The position numbers and the translations under genes are program-made. DNA of 64,000 nt from Haematospirillum jordaniae (GTDB taxonomy: Bacteria > Pseudomonadota > Alphaproteobacteria > Rhodospirillales > Rhodospirillaceae), in NCBI RefSeq assembly GCF_001611975.1, contig NZ_CP014525.1:860001-924000 (forward strand), written 5' to 3'. Below the pieces are notes generated by a model. That model saw only the letters and a program-made list of their open reading frames with translations, made no database searches and was not told where the DNA came from. This document shows, piece after piece, positions 49,129 to 57,975 of the stretch. Numbering within the stretch: position 1 is the stretch's first letter; the number at the start of each line of letters is the position of its first letter.

Positions 49129-49527
49129 TCAGGTCGGTGGTGGAACTGCAATGGTATCTAGGCTGCGGATGACGATCGGGGAGTGATCCGGCGGATTGAC
49201 AACGGCACTGCTGGTCATGCGTTTCGTAAACCATCCTCTACGTCCGGCCTCTTCGACCAAGGCTGCGGGTGAGATGGCCTGCCAGCCATTCAAATGGGTT
49301 TTGAAACTTCCCCCAGAGGCCCAGAAGTCCAGTTCCTCGATCAGCGCAGCATCGGTCAGTTTCTGTGCCTGTCCCATATTCCAAGCTGTGATCAGAAGCA
49401 TCATGGCATCCGGGTCAAGCCGTTTGTCTAGGCCGCGCTCGACCAAGCTAGACCGGAACTCATGCCACGTCGCGGCTCCGGACAAGATGGACAGGGCTTC
49501 GCGCATAAAGGGGTCAGGGCCAAACAT
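49129..49527 (-). CDS. Hypothetical protein
   Basis: The family is not recognised. The ATG at 49527 has GGAG six bases upstream, giving 132 residues; an ATG at 49539 lacks a ribosome site. The sequence is soluble and probably mostly helical in its first 90 residues (REALSILSGAATWHEFRSSL, DPDAMMLLITAWNMGQAQKL), with a Pro-rich end (NPPDHSPIVIRSLDTIAVPP). No signal peptide or membrane helix. It stands alone between the LysR gene and the Hsp20 operon. Confidence 0.55.
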   Translation of the reverse strand: MFGPDPFMREALSILSGAATWHEFRSSLVERGLDKRLDPDAMMLLITAWNMGQAQKLTDAALIEELDFWASGGSFKTHLNGWQAISPAALVEEAGRRGWFTKRMTSSAVVNPPDHSPIVIRSLDTIAVPPPT

Positions 49528-49706
49528 CACGGGCTCCATTCAGGGGCGTCGAGACCTTTGCATCCTAACATTGTATATGTGTTGAGTTCCAGTGTTAACG
49601 AGAGGAGTATTTCCCTGTACCGGGCGAATCCGCATGGTTCCAGTTCGATTGTTCCGGTGGTTTGGCTATACAGCCCGTCCTATGCTTCGAGTTGTGTGGG
49701 CTTTGA

Positions 49707-49931
49707 TCAATGGACGCTTTGTGGTTGCATATCGTTCTGGACAGCAGCGGCAAAGGCTACAGCCCGGCTTGTCGCCAAGCCCAAGTGTTCTCCTTCGTCG
49801 CTGAATACAGCCCATAGGGGACGTCCGGATACTTCGATGGAGCGGATATAAACCGGCTTGCCGGGGAATATACCAGTTTCTGGTGATCCCGATTGTTCTG
49901 TGTCTTGTTTATGATGGCGGTCGTTACTCAT
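49707..49931 (-). CDS. DUF1150 family small protein, partner of Hsp20
   Basis: The 74-residue product starts MSNDRHHKQDTEQSG and ends AVQNDMQPQSVH. The blocks PVYIRSIEV, WAVFSDEGEHLGLATSRAVA and the terminal QPQSVH are the DUF1150 pattern, known in alphaproteobacteria next to small heat-shock protein genes. It begins 16 bp after the hsp20 stop, in the same direction. The maximal frame is longer, but this ATG gives the family length. Its role is unknown; co-occurrence suggests a link to Hsp20 function. Confidence 0.82.
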   Translation of the reverse strand: MSNDRHHKQDTEQSGSPETGIFPGKPVYIRSIEVSGRPLWAVFSDEGEHLGLATSRAVAFAAAVQNDMQPQSVH

Positions 49932-49947
49932 GGCCAATCTCCTGCTT

Positions 49948-50433
49948 TCAGCGATCCTTGCGGGGCTGGGGGGCAAGGTCGATTGTCTGCGTCTGCGGTG
50001 CTTGGTTGCTGCGATCCCGGTTGCCGCTTCCAATCTTGATCTGGCGTACAACCGGCTCCGGAACGGGGCGCTGGAGATCGATATGCAGCAGTCCGTTATC
50101 CATATAAGCGCCAATCACCTCTATGCCTTCAGCCAGGACAAAGCTGCGCTGGAACTGGCGTGAGGCGATGCCACGGTGCAGAAATATACGATTCCCGTCA
50201 TCTGCGGATTGGCGCCCCCGGATAACAAGCTGGTTGTCCTCTGTTGTGACAGAGAGGTCTTCCTCGCGGAAGCCGGCCACGGCCAAGGTGATGCGCAGGC
50301 AGTGTTCGCCAGTTTGCTCGATATTATAGGGTGGGTAGCCCTCTGCCGAGCTTTTGGCAACACGGTCAAGAACGCGTTCTACATGGTCAAAGCCAAGCAG
50401 AAGCGGGCTGTTGAAAACAGACAGACGTGTCAA
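49948..50433 (-). CDS. Small heat-shock protein, Hsp20/alpha-crystallin family (IbpA-like)
   Basis: This is an ATP-independent holdase that binds unfolding proteins. The start is TTG at 50433, five bases after a full AAGGAGG, which gives 161 residues beginning (M)TRLSVFNSPLLLGFDHVERV. The alpha-crystallin domain (about 35-135) shows YPPYNIEQ, LAVAGFREEDLSV, NRIFLHRGIASRQFQRSF and the terminal GLLHIDLQRPVPE. It forms an operon with the DUF1150 gene and has a structured leader resembling a ROSE thermometer. Confidence 0.92.
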   Translation of the reverse strand: MTRLSVFNSPLLLGFDHVERVLDRVAKSSAEGYPPYNIEQTGEHCLRITLAVAGFREEDLSVTTEDNQLVIRGRQSADDGNRIFLHRGIASRQFQRSFVLAEGIEVIGAYMDNGLLHIDLQRPVPEPVVRQIKIGSGNRDRSNQAPQTQTIDLAPQPRKDR

Positions 50434-50558
50434 GGGAACCTCCTTTCGAGCGTGTCCCGCATTAGCATTGGGCCCGGAATTCCGGCACCCGGCCTCAGAG
50501 ATCCATGTGTGTGGCATCTCCTTGCCCTTAATTTCGGCACAGATGAAGTGTCCGTCAA
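50434..50558 (-). promoter_or_regulatory. hsp20 promoter and possible ROSE-like RNA thermometer leader
   Basis: On the minus strand, TTGACG (50558-50553) and GAAATT (50535-50530) are 17 bases apart, predicting a leader of about 90 nt. The leader holds a GC-rich self-complementary part around CCGGAATTCCGG. Just before the start, GCTC-GAAAG-GAGG can fold so that the Shine-Dalgarno is paired. In known ROSE elements the final hairpin has GCUC, a short loop and GAGG with a G-G mismatch, the same layout as here. The match is by eye. Confidence 0.4.
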
Positions 50559-50633
50559 GGGGAAGAGAGAAAAGCACCTTAAAATGCAGGGTGTTGGCTG
50601 GTTTCTGGTTTCAAGGCATGGCATGATAAACGG

Positions 50634-51320
50634 GTGAAGGATACGAATCCGGATATACCGCAGTCCGGCTCTGGAGCCCTTTCTGCAGACGGCTACCCGA
50701 CGGTTCTGGAGCGAATCGCCGGGAGCTATGATTTCACGCTTAGGCAGTCCGGTCCTGTTCCCGAGGCGGTCTTGTGGCGTGGTCGTCGCCATCAAGCGGC
50801 CAGGTTTCGTGCTCTTTTGTCAATTATGGGCTCAGATCGCTGGCGTCGCGGGATCAGCCTGAATGATGTTGGCTGCGGGTATGGTGCGCTGTGGCTCTGG
50901 TTAGGATGGCGATGGCGGGTTCTTGGTGGTTCTTACACCGGGTACGACATTAGTTCCGAGATGCTGGATGCAGCCTGTCGCCGTATTTCGCATCCCAAGG
51001 CTCGGTTTATCCGTTCAGCTGTTCCATCCTTTATGGCTGATTATACCGTTGCATCCGGTGTGTTCGGGCTGCGCCTGGATATGGACAGCCAGGATTGGGA
51101 GGCGTGGGTCGAGGCCTTGTGCCTGGCCATGGCCCGTGTATCCCGGCGCGGTTTGTCCTTCAATATCCTGGACGGACGGCGTTCTGCTGCATGTCAGACC
51201 TTGTGGTACAGTGACCCGGATACGGAGAAGAGCCGTGCTGTGCGCCTCTTCCCCGGTGCTGATGTTCGCATTGCCCAAGGGTATACATCGGGTGACTTTA
51301 CGGTTCTGGTGCGTTTCTAG
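50634..51320 (+). CDS. SAM-dependent methyltransferase (class I)
   Basis: The 228-residue product has the Rossmann motif I region LNDVGCGYGALWLWLGW (about 77-93) and the motif II region GSYTGYDISSEMLDAACRR, typical of class I methyltransferases. Later parts are less typical, and the substrate cannot be inferred. The start is GTG at 50634; no better ATG lies downstream before motif I. It is divergent from the hsp20 operon and convergent with sufE. Confidence 0.7.
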   Translation: MKDTNPDIPQSGSGALSADGYPTVLERIAGSYDFTLRQSGPVPEAVLWRGRRHQAARFRALLSIMGSDRWRRGISLNDVGCGYGALWLWLGWRWRVLGGSYTGYDISSEMLDAACRRISHPKARFIRSAVPSFMADYTVASGVFGLRLDMDSQDWEAWVEALCLAMARVSRRGLSFNILDGRRSAACQTLWYSDPDTEKSRAVRLFPGADVRIAQGYTSGDFTVLVRF

Positions 51321-51340
51321 GCCTGCAAATGTACCTTGCT

Positions 51341-51796
51341 TCAGGAATAATGCGATTCATCCCCTGTCTTCTCGATCCGGTCACGTGCTACGGATCGAAC
51401 GACCTGAACAACGGATGCGACGCCATTCCGGCGGTTCGGGCTGATGTGCTGATCCAGTTCCAGCCGCGCAAGCTGGGCATCTGCATCAATGGACAGGATA
51501 TCCTTGGGTGTCCGGCCCGAGAACAAGGCAAGCAGAACAGCCAGAAGACCTTTGACGATGTGGGCGTCACTGTCTGCCGTGAAAAACAGATGCTCTTCCT
51601 TGCCGATACGCTCGATCCGGTGGGTCAGCCAGACTTGGCTGATGCATCCTTCCACCTTGTTTTCGCGGGTTCGGCTTTCTTCGGGGAAGGGTTCCAGTGT
51701 GCGTCCCAGATCGATGATGTAGCGGTAGCGGTCTTCCCAGTCGTCGAACAAGGAGAAGTTCTCCACCAGTTCATCCATTGTCAGGTTTGCACCCAT
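51341..51796 (-). CDS. sufE: SufE family Fe-S cluster assembly / cysteine desulfuration protein
   Basis: SufE accepts sulfur from the cysteine desulfurase SufS and delivers it to the Fe-S scaffold. The 151-residue product contains DDWEDRYRYIIDLGRTLEPF, then NKVEGCISQVWL with the persulfide-carrying cysteine, and GLLAVLLALFSGRTPKDIL, all characteristic. No other suf genes are adjacent, so it is an isolated copy, as is common in alphaproteobacteria. A start at an in-frame ATG six codons later is also possible. Confidence 0.93.
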   Translation of the reverse strand: MGANLTMDELVENFSLFDDWEDRYRYIIDLGRTLEPFPEESRTRENKVEGCISQVWLTHRIERIGKEEHLFFTADSDAHIVKGLLAVLLALFSGRTPKDILSIDADAQLARLELDQHISPNRRNGVASVVQVVRSVARDRIEKTGDESHYS

Positions 51797-51876
51797 TATC
51801 CTGTATCCACGCCGCTGCTGTTGTCATTCTGGCCTCCTGCCGGAGACAGGCTTGATATAGCGCCTTGTCTCTCAGG

Positions 51877-52722
51877 ATGAAACCCCGCGACACAGGTTTC
51901 GTGCTTGGGTATGCTGGAACATGGTTGGTATTCATGTCAGGGACGGCTGTATTGGAACTGGAAGCCCATGTTTTGATTGTCCTTGCTCTTGTTGCAGTGG
52001 GGGCGGGCTTTCTGGATACACTGGCTGGTGGCGGTGGGTTGTTGACTGTTCCGGCCCTTCTTCTTGCCGGTGTGCCTCCGGTGCAAGCCTTGGCGACGAA
52101 CAAGCTCCAGTCATCGGCTGGCACCCTGACAGCAACCGTTGGAATGGCTCGTCTTGGTTTGCTCCGGTTTCAGGATATACGAACCCCTTTTCTGGCATCA
52201 TTGGTGGGTTCGGCGACCGGTGCCACCTTGGTGCAGGTTCTGGATGTCCGATCTCTTGATCATATTGTCCCGGTTGTTCTGGTTGGTATCGCCGTGTACT
52301 TCGTCCTGGTTCCCTCTGCCGGAGATGTGGAGTGTCAGCCCCGCATCGGGCGGGGTGTCTACCGATTTGGTGTTGTTCCCGCCATCGGGCTTTACGACGG
52401 CATGTTCGGGCCGGGGACGGGGTCTTTCTTTTCCTTGGCCGGCGTTGGTCTGCGTGGGCAACATCTGGTGCAGGCCACGGCCCATGCCAAGGCCTTCAAT
52501 CTTGCAAGCAACATGGCGGCTTTGGGGGCTTTTGTTGTTGGGGGGAAGGTTGTCTGGTCGATCGGGGCTGTCATGATTCTGGGGCAGGCCTGTGGGGCCA
52601 GTCTGGGGAGCATGGCTGTGGCACGCGGGGGTGTGCGCTTGATACGCCCCTTGATTGTCTTTATGTCCCTGTCAATGACCGCCCGCTACCTATGGGGCTG
52701 CTGTATCGGGGTATTCTGGTAG
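51877..52722 (+). CDS. TauE/SafE family membrane permease (YfcA-like)
   Basis: The product is an inner-membrane protein of about 280 residues with around eight helices. The family motifs are GAGFLDTLAGGGGLLTVPALL, NKLQSSAGT and GLYDGMFGPGTGSFF. The family exports sulfite, sulfoacetate or related small anions. The substrate is undetermined here, although sufE lies divergently next to it. The start is uncertain: ATG at 51877 is used, and ATG at 51934 would still keep all helices. Confidence 0.88.
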   Translation: MKPRDTGFVLGYAGTWLVFMSGTAVLELEAHVLIVLALVAVGAGFLDTLAGGGGLLTVPALLLAGVPPVQALATNKLQSSAGTLTATVGMARLGLLRFQDIRTPFLASLVGSATGATLVQVLDVRSLDHIVPVVLVGIAVYFVLVPSAGDVECQPRIGRGVYRFGVVPAIGLYDGMFGPGTGSFFSLAGVGLRGQHLVQATAHAKAFNLASNMAALGAFVVGGKVVWSIGAVMILGQACGASLGSMAVARGGVRLIRPLIVFMSLSMTARYLWGCCIGVFW

Positions 52723-52780
52723 CCCTCTTTGCACATCCGGTATTGAAGTGCTAAAATGTTGCGGGTTGTCACAGGGGGCG

Positions 52781-52810
52781 TTGCAAACGCTGGTCTGTCG
52801 CCCTATATAA
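52781..52810 (+). promoter_or_regulatory. dnaK promoter, sigma-32-like overlapping sigma-70-like
   Basis: TTGCAA (52781-52786) is followed after 14 bases by CCCTATATAA (52801-52810), which resembles the heat-shock -10 CCCCATNTA. The same element also gives TATATA at 17-base spacing, fitting a housekeeping promoter. It is 114 bp upstream of dnaK. Confidence 0.55.
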
Positions 52811-52924
52811 ATGATCATTCGGGGCCATCCGGGCGATGGTCCTGCCGTTTTCAGAACCCAAAGGGGACTTCGGGGACGCCGAAAAAAGGGTCCGGTGAAG
52901 TTTGCCACAGAAAGAGGTATTGCG

Positions 52925-54829
52925 ATGAGCAAGGTCATTGGTATCGACCTCGGCACCACCAATTCTTGTGTTGCCATTATGGACGGGAAAGAAGCCCGTG
53001 TTCTCGAGAATGCAGAAGGTAACCGTACCACGCCGTCCATGGTCGCCTTTGCCGAGGATGGTGAAATTCTGGTCGGTCAGCCGGCCAAACGTCAGGCTGT
53101 AACCAATCCTGAAAATACACTGTTTGCCATCAAGCGTCTGATTGGCCGTCGCTTCAGCGATCCGGCAGTCAAGAAAGACCAAGAGCTTGTCCCCTACGAT
53201 ATCGTTGAGGGCAACAACGGTGATGCATGGGTTGATGTGCGTGGGAAGAAAAGAGCTCCAAGTGAAATTTCGTCCAGCGTTCTGCGCAAGATGAAGGAAA
53301 CGGCCGAGAGCTATCTCGGGACGGCCGTTACGCAGGCTGTTATTACGGTTCCGGCCTATTTCAATGACTCTCAGCGTCAGGCTACCAAGGATGCCGGGGT
53401 TTTGGCCGGCCTTGAAGTTCTGCGTATCATCAACGAGCCGACAGCTGCTGCTCTTGCCTATGGTCTGGACCGCAAGGAAGCTGGTACGGTTGTTGTGTAT
53501 GACCTAGGCGGTGGAACATTTGACGTTTCCATTCTGGAAATCGGCGACGGTGTTTTCGAGGTCAAGTCCACCAACGGTGATACGTTCTTGGGCGGTGAAG
53601 ACTTCGATGCCCGGATCATCGGTTATCTGGCAGACGAATTCAAAAAAGAGCAGGGCATTGACTTGCGTCAGGATCGTTTGGCTCTCCAGCGTTTGAAGGA
53701 AGCCGCCGAGAAAGCAAAAATAGAGCTTTCGTCAACGGCGCAGACTGAAGTGAACCTGCCTTTCATTACCGCTGATGCCAGTGGTCCGAAGCATCTGAAT
53801 GTCAAGTTGACTCGTTCCAAGCTGGAATCCCTTGTTGAAGACCTGATCGAGCGGACCATAGAGCCTTGCCGCAAGGCGCTGGCTGATGCTGACCTGAAAG
53901 CTGGTGACATTGCCGAAGTTATTTTGGTCGGTGGTATGACCCGTATGCCGAAGGTGCAGGAAGTGGTGGAGCGCTTCTTCGGTCGCAAGCCGCACAAGGG
54001 CGTAAACCCTGATGAGGTCGTTGCCATCGGTGCGGCCATTCAGGGTGGTGTCCTGAAGGGTGAGGTCAAGGACGTTCTTCTTCTGGATGTGACCCCGCTG
54101 TCTTTGGGGATTGAAACGTTGGGTGGTGTATTTACCCGCCTGATTGATCGGAACACCACGGTTCCAACCCGGAAGTCCCAGACGTTCTCTACAGCCGAGG
54201 ACAATCAGAATGCCGTGACTATTCGCGTGTTCCAAGGTGAGCGTGAAATGGCGGCTGACAACAAGATGCTGGGTCAGTTTGACTTGGTTGGTATTCCTGC
54301 TGCACCACGTGGTGTGCCGCAGATCGAGGTCACGTTTGACATTGATGCCAACGGTATTGTCAATGTTTCCGCCAAAGACAAGGCAACCGGCAAGGAGCAT
54401 GTGATTCGTATCCAGGCCTCCGGCGGTTTGTCGGAAAGTGAGATAGAGCGCATGGTCAAGGAAGCCGAGGCAAATGCAGAGGCCGACAAGAAGCGCCGTG
54501 AGGTTATTGATGCCCGTAATCATGCCGATGGCTTGATCCATCAGGTTGACAAAGACCTGAAAGAACATGGCGACAAGATTGATGCTTCCCTGCGGTCCCA
54601 GATTGAGGCCGATATTGCTGCGGTGCGTGCCGTTCTTGATGGTGATGATGCTGCGGCGCTTAAGGCCGCAACAGAGGCCCTTATGCAATCTTCCATGAAG
54701 CTGGGTGAGGCCATGTACAAAGCCCAGCAGGCGTCTTCTGGTGGTGCCGAAGGTGCTGCTGCGGGCCAGAAGGATGACGGTGTTGTCGATGCCGATTTTG
54801 AGGAAGTGGACGACTCAAAGGGCAAGTAA
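52925..54829 (+). CDS. dnaK: Molecular chaperone DnaK (Hsp70)
   Basis: DnaK is an ATP-dependent chaperone. The 634-residue product starts MSKVIGIDLGTTNSCVAIMD, has phosphate loop 2 VVVYDLGGGTFDVSILE, the NEPTAAALAYGLD block, the substrate-binding domain starting LLLDVTPLSLGIET and an acidic end with DADFEEVDD. Length and all hallmark segments are complete. ATG at 52925 follows AGAGG. dnaJ follows after 134 bp containing a strong hairpin. Confidence 0.99.
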   Translation: MSKVIGIDLGTTNSCVAIMDGKEARVLENAEGNRTTPSMVAFAEDGEILVGQPAKRQAVTNPENTLFAIKRLIGRRFSDPAVKKDQELVPYDIVEGNNGDAWVDVRGKKRAPSEISSSVLRKMKETAESYLGTAVTQAVITVPAYFNDSQRQATKDAGVLAGLEVLRIINEPTAAALAYGLDRKEAGTVVVYDLGGGTFDVSILEIGDGVFEVKSTNGDTFLGGEDFDARIIGYLADEFKKEQGIDLRQDRLALQRLKEAAEKAKIELSSTAQTEVNLPFITADASGPKHLNVKLTRSKLESLVEDLIERTIEPCRKALADADLKAGDIAEVILVGGMTRMPKVQEVVERFFGRKPHKGVNPDEVVAIGAAIQGGVLKGEVKDVLLLDVTPLSLGIETLGGVFTRLIDRNTTVPTRKSQTFSTAEDNQNAVTIRVFQGEREMAADNKMLGQFDLVGIPAAPRGVPQIEVTFDIDANGIVNVSAKDKATGKEHVIRIQASGGLSESEIERMVKEAEANAEADKKRREVIDARNHADGLIHQVDKDLKEHGDKIDASLRSQIEADIAAVRAVLDGDDAAALKAATEALMQSSMKLGEAMYKAQQASSGGAEGAAAGQKDDGVVDADFEEVDDSKGK

Positions 54830-54894
54830 GGCTATGCCTCTGAATTCGGGATTTCCGACATAATGAAGCGGCGTCAGCCGTTATGGAGTGACTT

Positions 54895-54943
54895 CGACCG
54901 CCCCGCACACGCCCCAGTGGCTGTTTTGTGTGCGGGGCGGTCG
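54895..54943 (+). promoter_or_regulatory. 16-bp inverted repeat between dnaK and dnaJ
   Basis: CGACCGCCCCGCACAC (54895-54910) is the exact complement of 54928-54943, with a 17-base loop. It is not followed by a T-run, but by a second small palindrome CCCTGTACAGGG (54945-54956) that ends 7 bp before dnaJ. It may lower dnaJ expression relative to dnaK by attenuation, RNA processing or limited ribosome access. Confidence 0.7.
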
Positions 54944-54963
54944 TCCCTGTACAGGGCGAGCCA

Positions 54964-56091
54964 ATGAGCAGCAAAAGGGATTATTACGAAGTTCTTGGCG
55001 TCAGCCAAGATGCGGATGCCGGGGCAATAAAGAAGGCCTATCGGTTGCGGGCTAAAGACTGCCACCCTGACTTATTCCCGGGTGACGACAAGGCTGCAGA
55101 GTCTTTTCGTGAGCTGACCGAAGCTTACGAAGTGCTACAGGATACCCAGAAACGTGCAGCGTATGATCGCTTTGGTCATGACGCCTTCTCACAGGGTGGA
55201 GGCGGTGCGTCCGGCTTCGGTGGTTTTGATTTTGGTGGCGGCTTTGCCGACATTATCGATGAAGTTTTCGGTAACTTTGCCGGTCGTCAGCGGGGGGGGC
55301 CTTCCCGCGGCGCTGATGTCCGCTATGACATGTCGATAACCTTGGAAGAGGCTTTCCTAGGCAAGACCGCTACGGTCACTCTTTCCACGGCAACGTCCTG
55401 TGGAACCTGCAAAGGCAGTGGTGCCAAGCCGGGAACAACACCGACAACGTGCTCCACATGTCGTGGTCAGGGGCGTATACGGGTCCAGCAGGGCATGTTC
55501 TTGGTTGAGAGAACGTGTTCGTCGTGTCATGGGCGGGGAAAGACTATCACTGATCCTTGTTCTTCCTGCCGTGGTTCCGGGCGCGAAAATCGGGAGCGTA
55601 CCCTTGAGGTTAAGATTCCACCGGGTGTCGAGGATGGAACGCGCATTCGGTTGTCGGGTGAAGGTGAAGCCGGGATGCTGGGCGCCCCGGCGGGGGATCT
55701 TTATATTTTCCTGAGTATTCGTCCACATCGTATCTTCCAGCGCGAGGGTGCCGATATCTACTGCAGGGTGCCGATCACCATGACAACGGCTGCTCTGGGT
55801 GGCAGCATAGAGGTTCCTTCTATTGATGGCAGCCGCGCACGGGTTACGATTCCGGCCGGAACCCAGTCCGGTAATCAGTTCCGGCTGCGTAACAAGGGGA
55901 TGAGTGTCCTACGCAGCCCAAAACGTGGGGATATGATTGTTCATGCCCAAGTTGAAACCCCTGTAAACCTGACCGATGAGCAGAAAGACCTGCTGCGCCG
56001 CTTTGATGAAGCGGGTGGGGGCGAGACCAGCCCAGAGAGCACAGGATTCTTTCGCAGGATCCGGGAACTTTGGGATGATCTGACCGATTGA
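54964..56091 (+). CDS. dnaJ: Chaperone protein DnaJ (Hsp40)
   Basis: DnaJ is a co-chaperone that stimulates the DnaK ATPase and delivers substrates. The 375-residue product has a J domain (residues about 4-70) with the essential HPD in DCHPDLFPGD, a G/F-rich region, four zinc-binding CxxCxGxG repeats (CGTCKGSG, CSTCRGQG, CSSCHGRG, CSSCRGSG) and the C-terminal substrate-binding domains. Ribosome site is weak, which agrees with the upstream hairpins limiting its expression. It is the second gene of the dnaKJ operon; grpE is absent. Confidence 0.98.
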   Translation: MSSKRDYYEVLGVSQDADAGAIKKAYRLRAKDCHPDLFPGDDKAAESFRELTEAYEVLQDTQKRAAYDRFGHDAFSQGGGGASGFGGFDFGGGFADIIDEVFGNFAGRQRGGPSRGADVRYDMSITLEEAFLGKTATVTLSTATSCGTCKGSGAKPGTTPTTCSTCRGQGRIRVQQGMFLVERTCSSCHGRGKTITDPCSSCRGSGRENRERTLEVKIPPGVEDGTRIRLSGEGEAGMLGAPAGDLYIFLSIRPHRIFQREGADIYCRVPITMTTAALGGSIEVPSIDGSRARVTIPAGTQSGNQFRLRNKGMSVLRSPKRGDMIVHAQVETPVNLTDEQKDLLRRFDEAGGGETSPESTGFFRRIRELWDDLTD

Positions 56092-56127
56092 TGACCGGTC
56101 TGTGTCCGTGGAGTTTTCCGCCCGGTC

Positions 56128-56177
56128 AAAGCCGTGTTCCCGCCTTTCCGGCAGGAACACGGCTTTTCTGCTTTTTT
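56128..56177 (+). terminator. Rho-independent terminator after dnaJ
   Basis: AAAGCCGTGTTCC (56128-56140) pairs exactly with 56154-56166, a 13-bp stem with a 13-base loop. It is followed by T-rich sequence, including a run of six T residues (56172-56177). Confidence 0.9.
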
Positions 56178-56394
56178 GGCCCTGAAAGGGTTACGGAACC
56201 CGGGTATCAGCGGGGCTTGTGTTTTATTTTGCAGGTATAGTGATTCTGCCCCGGTTTATGGTCGGGTGGGTCGCTTGTACCCTTGTCCCTGTTTGTATTG
56301 CCTTTTGTCCTAGCGACAGGGTGAGGAACAGGGCGTGAGCCTTTTGGGCGGTACATGAGGAATGACGTTACAGGTGTCCTGACAGGAGTAAACC
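56178..56394. other. Intergenic region between the dnaJ terminator and the chemoreceptor
   Basis: Together with the terminator, 303 bp lie between the dnaJ stop and the chemoreceptor start. I see no gene here. A TATAGT hexamer at 56236-56241 could be a -10, but no -35 at a suitable distance was found, and no flagellar sigma-28 type element was recognised. AGGAG just before 56395 is the ribosome site of the next gene. Confidence 0.4.
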
Positions 56395-57975
56395 ATGTCC
56401 GAGCATCCAAAGAAAACGACAATCGCTGTGAAGCTGATTGCCGTGATTGCTTCCGTGGTTTCGGGGTTCCTGATTATTTCAACCGTTGCCAGCGTCATTG
56501 TAACAGACCGTTTGATGGGCAAGGCTGTGGATACCCGTGCTTCTCTGGTTGCTAATCTTCAGGCTGCGGCCATGGTTCAGCCGATCTGGGATTTCAATCT
56601 TGAGGTTCTACAGCAGTTGACCAACGCTCTTGCTGCGGATCCGGATTTTGAGGCTGCTTGGGTCACGGATGATACGGGCAAGGCTCTCAGCAAGAAAATG
56701 GCCGGAGATATAGACTATACAACCTTGGAACAGGATGCTTTGCCATCCAGCGTCTCCATGACCCACCAGCCGATTGTTCGGGAAGACAAGCAGATTGCCA
56801 CCCTGCATATCGTTGTTAGCGACCATTCCAAGCAAGCAGCCCGCCAGAGTGCGATCTTTTCCGGTGTTGTGATCATTATACTCAGCAACCTGATTCTAGT
56901 TGTTATTCTCTTTGCCATCATTCGGCAAATCACCCGGCCCTTGGTTGATATTGCTGCTGTTATCGATGAGCTGGCGGCCGATCGACTGGATGTTGAGGTT
57001 CCCCATAAGGAGCGTACCGATGAAATTGGCTCCATTGCGGGTGCCGTCGGGACATTCCAGCAGAATATGAAGCGTAACCGCGAACTGGAACGCGAGGCGG
57101 AAGAAGCCCGCGAGCAACGCCGCCAGAGAACAGCCCTGCGGGAGAAACTTACAGCAGCTTTTGATACAGCCGTCAGTTCCATGTTGAAGACCCTTTCAGG
57201 CAGTGCGGAGGAGGTCTTCGGGTCCTCTGATACCCTGCAGCAGGCAGCGGATCGTACCCGTGACGAGAGCCAAGCCGTCAATCATTCTGCCGAGCAGGCA
57301 TCCTTGGATATTGAGGCTGTAGCAACGGCAGCGGAAGAACTGGGGGCATCCATCGGTGAAATCAGCCGTCAGGTCGAGGACAGCACCCATATCACTGCTG
57401 ATGCCGTACGGGGGATTGAGGGTGCAGCCAAGACCATGGGTATCCTATCAGATGCAACAGGGCGAATTGGCGAGATTGTCAACCTGATTACGGATATCGC
57501 AAGTCAGACCAACCTTCTTGCGTTGAATGCAACGATCGAGGCGGCCCGCGCCGGTGAGGCCGGCAAGGGGTTTGCTGTTGTTGCCAACGAGGTCAAGAGT
57601 CTGGCAAACCAGACAACCCGGGCAACAGACGAAATTGCCCGTCAGATCACTGCCGTCCAGAAAGCATCGGGCGATGTCAGCTCGGCCATCCGCCAGGCTG
57701 TGGGGACCATTCATTCCGTGGACGCGGTTGTTGCCAATATTGCTTCGGCTGTTGAGGAACAGGGCGCTGCAACGCGCGAGATTGCGCGCGCGGTGGGCGG
57801 CGTTGCTGCGGGGAACCGCAGTATTGTCGACCGCATCGGAGAAGTGTCTACAGCCGCAGCCAAGACAGGCGACATGTCTTCCAGCATGTACCGTGTTGCT
57901 GAGGGGCTGAAGAGCGAAACGGAGAACCTGCGCGACTGTGTCGAGAAGTTCTTGCTGGACATGCGTTCCGCATGA
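56395..57975 (+). CDS. Methyl-accepting chemotaxis protein
   Basis: The 526-residue product is a transmembrane chemoreceptor. Transmembrane helix 1 is near residues 11-35, and a short periplasmic sensing domain (about 40-155) contains VQPIWDFNLEVLQQL, typical of small MCP ligand domains in this order. Helix 2 is near 158-180, and a HAMP domain (about 180-235) contains ERTDEIGSIAGAVGTFQ. The cytoplasmic coiled coil has the conserved hairpin tip DIASQTNLLALNATIEAARA. ATG at 56395 follows AGGAG. There is no C-terminal NWETF pentapeptide. It is translationally coupled to a binding-protein gene through an ATGA overlap. Confidence 0.95.
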   Translation: MSEHPKKTTIAVKLIAVIASVVSGFLIISTVASVIVTDRLMGKAVDTRASLVANLQAAAMVQPIWDFNLEVLQQLTNALAADPDFEAAWVTDDTGKALSKKMAGDIDYTTLEQDALPSSVSMTHQPIVREDKQIATLHIVVSDHSKQAARQSAIFSGVVIIILSNLILVVILFAIIRQITRPLVDIAAVIDELAADRLDVEVPHKERTDEIGSIAGAVGTFQQNMKRNRELEREAEEAREQRRQRTALREKLTAAFDTAVSSMLKTLSGSAEEVFGSSDTLQQAADRTRDESQAVNHSAEQASLDIEAVATAAEELGASIGEISRQVEDSTHITADAVRGIEGAAKTMGILSDATGRIGEIVNLITDIASQTNLLALNATIEAARAGEAGKGFAVVANEVKSLANQTTRATDEIARQITAVQKASGDVSSAIRQAVGTIHSVDAVVANIASAVEEQGAATREIARAVGGVAAGNRSIVDRIGEVSTAAAKTGDMSSSMYRVAEGLKSETENLRDCVEKFLLDMRSA

